Shown: piece by piece, positions 4,231 to 7,054 of the stretch
How positions within the stretch are numbered: position 1 is the first letter of the stretch
Layout of the letters: each line of letters opens with the position of its first letter
From: CAYYNP01 sp964472545
GTDB lineage: Bacteria; Planctomycetota; Planctomycetia; Pirellulales; Thermoguttaceae
Assembly: GCA_964472545.1 (NCBI GenBank)
Contig: CAYYNP010000418.1
Coordinates: 1-7,054 of the forward strand
DNA: 7,054 nucleotides
Reading direction: 5' to 3'
Notes under the pieces: generated by a model
The model's database searches: none
What the model was told of the DNA's origin: nothing
The model's input: only the letters and a program-made list of their open reading frames with translations
Program-made: the position numbers and the translations under genes

Positions 4231-6714
4231 ATGAAGTCTCTTCGGGTTTTCCCGGCGGCCGGCGTGCTGGCGGCCGTTTTCTTGTCGGCGGCCATTGGTC
4301 CGCGGGAGGTCCGCGCCGACTTTGTGGTTCCGCCCAGCGGGGAGACCGCGCCGTTCGACAACGCCGAGTCGGCCGACGACGCCACCGTGTGGCTTCATCC
4401 GTCCGATCCGGCCCAAAGCGTGATCATCGGCACCAACAAGAGCTTCACCCAAACGGAGCGAGGGCTCTACGTCTACGACCTCGACGGCACGCTGCTGAGT
4501 TCCGTCACCGGCAAACAGCACAACAACGTCGATCTGCGCTACGGCTTCGAGTTCGGCGGCGAGACGCTCGACCTGTTGGCGGCCACCAACCGCACCGACC
4601 GTACGATCGACTTCTTCACCGTCGATCCGCTCACGCGGTCGCTGACGGCTGCCGGGTCGATTCCCAGCGAGATGGCGACTGCGCCGATGGGCATCGCGTT
4701 GTTCAACGACCGCCAGAACGGCAACTTCTATGCCTTTGCCTCCGATAATCGCGGCGCGATTCGCCAGTTCGAGTTGTCCGACCAGGACGGCACCGTGGGC
4801 GGCGCGCTGGTGCGGTCGTGGGACGTGGGCTCGCTCAGCGAGGGGTTGGTCGTCGACGACCTGCGCGGCGGGCTGTTCGTCGGCGAGGAAGACGTGGGCA
4901 TCTGGCGATACGACGCCGACCCGGCCGCCGGCACCGAACCGGAAGATCGGGTGGCCGTCGGACACGGCGCCGAAGAGGTGATCGCCGGAGACATCGAAGG
5001 CCTGACGCTCTTCCCGGTCGTCGATCCGGGCAACCGGCAGGGCTATCTGCTGGCCTCCGAACAAAGCAACAACAGCTTCGCCGTGCTGGAACGCTACGAC
5101 CACGACGCCGACGGCAATCTGTTCGAGTACGTCGGCCGCTTCAGCATCGCCGAGGGCAACGGCATCGACGGCGCCAGCGACACCGACGGCATCGGGGCCC
5201 TGAGCACGGGCCTCAGCGGCGCGTTCCCCGCCGGCGTGTTCGTCGCCCAAGACGGGCTCGACGACGTGGGCCGCCAGAATTACAAATTGGTCTCCTGGCG
5301 CGACGCCGTGGGTGCCGCGGCGATCGACTCTCCCCGGCTGACGTTGGCCACCGACCCCGACTACGATCCGCGCGATCCCACGCCCGAGGCCGCCTGGATG
5401 TTCTCCACCGCGGCTGGCAATTGGAACGCGACTGGCACGTGGGACCACGGCACCCGCGCGCCGACCGCCATCGACGACGTGGTGGTCAGCGAGTTTCCCG
5501 TCACGCTCACCGCCGACGGCCGGGCGTTGAACCTGGGGATCGAAGACGGCGGCGGACGCATGACGGTCAACCCCGGAACGTTGCTCGAGGTCGGCGACGC
5601 GATCGAACTCGACGGCGGTGTGCTCGACTTGCGCGGCACCGCCCGGGCGTCGATCGGCCGGATGGCCGCCGGTACGTTGGACATTGCACCGGCCGGCCGG
5701 CTGGAGATCAACCGCCGCTTCACGATGGTCGACGGCAGTCAATACGTCTGCCAGATCGATGCGTCGGGCAACGGCATGGTGTTGGTGACCGGCAACGTGT
5801 CGCTGGGCGGTAAACTGTCGCTCGAGCTTGCCGAAGGCGGTGAGTTACCCACGGCGCCCGGCACGACGCGCCGCACGTTGCTGGTCGCGTTCGGCACCGG
5901 CGGGATCACCGATACCTTCACCGAAGAGCCGCCGATCCATGTCCCCGGAGCGGGCCCGGAAGGACATCTGGGCTTCGGCGTCTTTCATCGCGGCTTGGAC
6001 TACGCTCGCGGCGGGGCCGACGACCGTGTGGTGGCCGTGAGCGCCGATCTGTACGTCGCCGGCGGTGGCGACGGAAACGGCGACGGCAACGTCGACGGCC
6101 AGGACATCACCAAGCTGATCATCAACTTCTCCCGGCCCGGCGACCCGGCCGATCGCACCTGGACCGAGAACGACACGGCGGGTGGTCCGGCAGGCCGCGG
6201 CGACGGCATCGTCGACGGCCAGGACATCACCGACCTGATCACGCATTTCCCCAATGGCGACCCCGGCCCGCAGCAACCCGGGCTCGGTGGGCCGGGTTCG
6301 GCCGCGGCGGCGTACGACCCGGCCACCGGACGTTTTCGGGTGTTCGTCGACGGCGTGATGAGTTGGACGCTCACGAGCGACGGTCAGTTCACCGGCTCCG
6401 ACCTGGCCGGCGTCGTCGATCAGCTGCCGTTGGGCGATCCGGCCAATCTGGTTTCCGCCAACGCCAACACCATCGGCGAAGGCCTGCCCGGCGCCACGCC
6501 GTTTAACTATCGGGACGTCGATCTCGGCCAACTCGCCGCGCCCGGCACCGACGTGGGGCATTTCTCGCTACGATACGTCTCGGCCTTCGGCGAAGAGGTT
6601 CGCACAGGGGCGATCGTCGTGGTGCCGGAACCGTCGAGCGTGATGTTGGTGCTGTTGGGGAGTCTGGCGCTGTCGGTGACGTGGATTGCGCGGCGACATC
6701 TGACGAGAAGGTGA
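4231..6714 (+). CDS. Exported beta-propeller phytase with dockerin-type EF-hands and PEP-CTERM anchor
   Basis: This 827-residue protein should release phosphate from phytate outside the cytoplasm in a calcium-dependent way. The signal peptide is residues 1-29, with likely cleavage after VRA. The phytase propeller (about 43-358) keeps the landmarks of Bacillus enzymes: DDATVWLHP (49-57), NNVDLRYGF (98-106), AATNRT (117-122), SEGLVVDD (203-210), GEEDVGIWRY (218-227), GDIEGLTLF (253-261), DGASDTDGI (313-321) and FVAQD (337-341). A beta-rich region follows (about 388-605), opening with GNWNATGTW, as in PEP-CTERM and autotransporter-associated repeats. A dockerin-like pair comes next: loop one (614-625) is canonical, but loop two (654-665) has Ala and Arg at ligand positions 1 and 3. 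The C-terminus has VPEPSS (798-803), a hydrophobic helix and a basic tail, a PEP-CTERM signal for exosortase processing. TTG at 4228 is a possible alternative start; I prefer the ATG. No clear Shine-Dalgarno is present. Confidence 0.9.
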   Translation: MKSLRVFPAAGVLAAVFLSAAIGPREVRADFVVPPSGETAPFDNAESADDATVWLHPSDPAQSVIIGTNKSFTQTERGLYVYDLDGTLLSSVTGKQHNNVDLRYGFEFGGETLDLLAATNRTDRTIDFFTVDPLTRSLTAAGSIPSEMATAPMGIALFNDRQNGNFYAFASDNRGAIRQFELSDQDGTVGGALVRSWDVGSLSEGLVVDDLRGGLFVGEEDVGIWRYDADPAAGTEPEDRVAVGHGAEEVIAGDIEGLTLFPVVDPGNRQGYLLASEQSNNSFAVLERYDHDADGNLFEYVGRFSIAEGNGIDGASDTDGIGALSTGLSGAFPAGVFVAQDGLDDVGRQNYKLVSWRDAVGAAAIDSPRLTLATDPDYDPRDPTPEAAWMFSTAAGNWNATGTWDHGTRAPTAIDDVVVSEFPVTLTADGRALNLGIEDGGGRMTVNPGTLLEVGDAIELDGGVLDLRGTARASIGRMAAGTLDIAPAGRLEINRRFTMVDGSQYVCQIDASGNGMVLVTGNVSLGGKLSLELAEGGELPTAPGTTRRTLLVAFGTGGITDTFTEEPPIHVPGAGPEGHLGFGVFHRGLDYARGGADDRVVAVSADLYVAGGGDGNGDGNVDGQDITKLIINFSRPGDPADRTWTENDTAGGPAGRGDGIVDGQDITDLITHFPNGDPGPQQPGLGGPGSAAAAYDPATGRFRVFVDGVMSWTLTSDGQFTGSDLAGVVDQLPLGDPANLVSANANTIGEGLPGATPFNYRDVDLGQLAAPGTDVGHFSLRYVSAFGEEVRTGAIVVVPEPSSVMLVLLGSLALSVTWIARRHLTRR
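6079..6241 (+). repeat. Internal direct repeat encoding the two dockerin EF-hand segments
   Basis: Bases 6079-6121 and 6199-6241 align without gaps over 43 bases with three mismatches, and 6091-6111 equals 6211-6231 exactly. The copies lie 120 bases (40 codons) apart, in frame, and encode DGxVDGQDIT followed by an LI pair, the core of each dockerin-type calcium-binding segment. Identity at the DNA level, beyond what the protein needs, suggests recent duplication or gene conversion within the gene. Confidence 0.8.
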
Positions 6715-6765
6715 TTCACGCGTCCGGACGCCCCGGCGACCCAGCCGACCGCGTCGCAGTGGCCG

Positions 6766-7054
6766 CTAGTTCATCCACGGCGTACGTCCCGCCCGCGTCG
6801 ACGCGCCGAAGCGGCGATTGACCAACAGTCGGAACTCGCCGTCGAACTGCCGATCGCGGCCGCCGCCCAGCGGCGTGGTGAAACCGACGGTGACCGTCGT
6901 GTTCCGGCAGAACTCCAGATGCGCGCCGACGGTTACGTTGAACAACTCGAAGGTCTCGATCGACTCGCCCACTTGCAGATTGTCGGAGACCACGTAGTCG
7001 GCGCCCTCCAGCGACCGGTTCCAGTGCAGTTCGGTCGTCCAGGCCAGTCCCGTC
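6766..7054 (-). CDS. C-terminal part of a probable outer-membrane beta-strand protein (5' end outside the window)
   Basis: The last 95 residues and the TAG stop of a minus-strand gene are visible; the frame stays open to the window edge, so the protein continues beyond it. I do not recognise the family by name. The sequence alternates polar and hydrophobic residues in strand-like runs (TTELHWNRSL, FELFNVTVGAHLEF, TTVTVGFTTPLG, FDGEFRLLVNRRFG) joined by short Gly/Asp/Asn turns, as in the last strands of an outer-membrane barrel. It does not end in an aromatic residue, so a classical BamA recognition signal is not evident at the extreme end. An internal GTG at 6993 could look like a start, but coding character extends upstream of it. 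The gene converges on the phytase gene, with 51 bases between the stops. That gap holds only the palindrome CGTCCGGACG (6721-6730) and no T-tract. Confidence 0.7.
   Translation of the reverse strand, partial: TGLAWTTELHWNRSLEGADYVVSDNLQVGESIETFELFNVTVGAHLEFCRNTTVTVGFTTPLGGGRDRQFDGEFRLLVNRRFGASTRAGRTPWMN

Noticed and set aside
4195..5742. A 515-codon open frame on the minus strand, opposite the phytase gene
   Set aside because: It lies opposite the well-conserved phytase propeller and has no recognisable motif; it is a GC-driven shadow. Its stop at 4195-4197 only delimits the gene remnant next to it.
6715..6765. Bidirectional terminator between the converging genes
   Set aside because: Only the 10-base palindrome CGTCCGGACG was found, with no loop and no T-tract on either strand.

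Overview
This window looks like a piece of planctomycete chromosome, probably from the Pirellulales or a near relative. The evidence is the high GC content, a secreted protein combining a LamG domain, an HzsA-like propeller and c-type haem motifs, a dockerin-type protein ending in a PEP-CTERM anchor, and palindromic GC-rich repeats in the gaps between genes. No tRNA, rRNA, CRISPR array, transposase or integrase gene was seen.

Layout, left to right. Positions 1-23 hold a partial copy of a palindromic repeat. A small membrane kinase of the DgkA family (73-456, minus) follows; several residues that are catalytic in E. coli DgkA are replaced in it. The gap at 457-640 carries two inverted copies of a REP-like unit (497-575) and a second palindromic block that runs into the end of the next gene. 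Positions 641-3940 (minus) encode a secreted protein of about 1,099 residues with a LamG domain, an HzsA-like beta-propeller and middle domain, and three CxxCH haem c motifs.

The divergent gap at 3941-4230 contains more palindromic sequence and, on the minus strand, an apparent 47-codon remnant of the 3' end of a lost gene, possibly a medium-chain dehydrogenase. Positions 4231-6714 (plus) encode an exported beta-propeller phytase followed by a beta-rich region, a dockerin-type EF-hand pair and a PEP-CTERM anchor. A 51-base convergent gap then leads to the C-terminal 95 residues of a probable outer-membrane beta-strand protein (6766 to the window edge, minus).

Three of the four protein genes appear to be cell-envelope or extracellular proteins: a haem protein with a putative sugar-binding domain, a phosphate-releasing phytase tethered by a sorting signal, and a beta-barrel-like protein. 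The fourth, the DgkA-like kinase, acts in the inner membrane. Nothing shows that they form one pathway: the two large genes are divergent, and the kinase is separated from its upstream neighbour by a strong hairpin. The strongest points for follow-up are the DgkA active-site changes, the LamG/HzsA-like/tri-haem architecture, the phytase-dockerin-PEP-CTERM architecture, and repeat elements that appear to supply gene ends.
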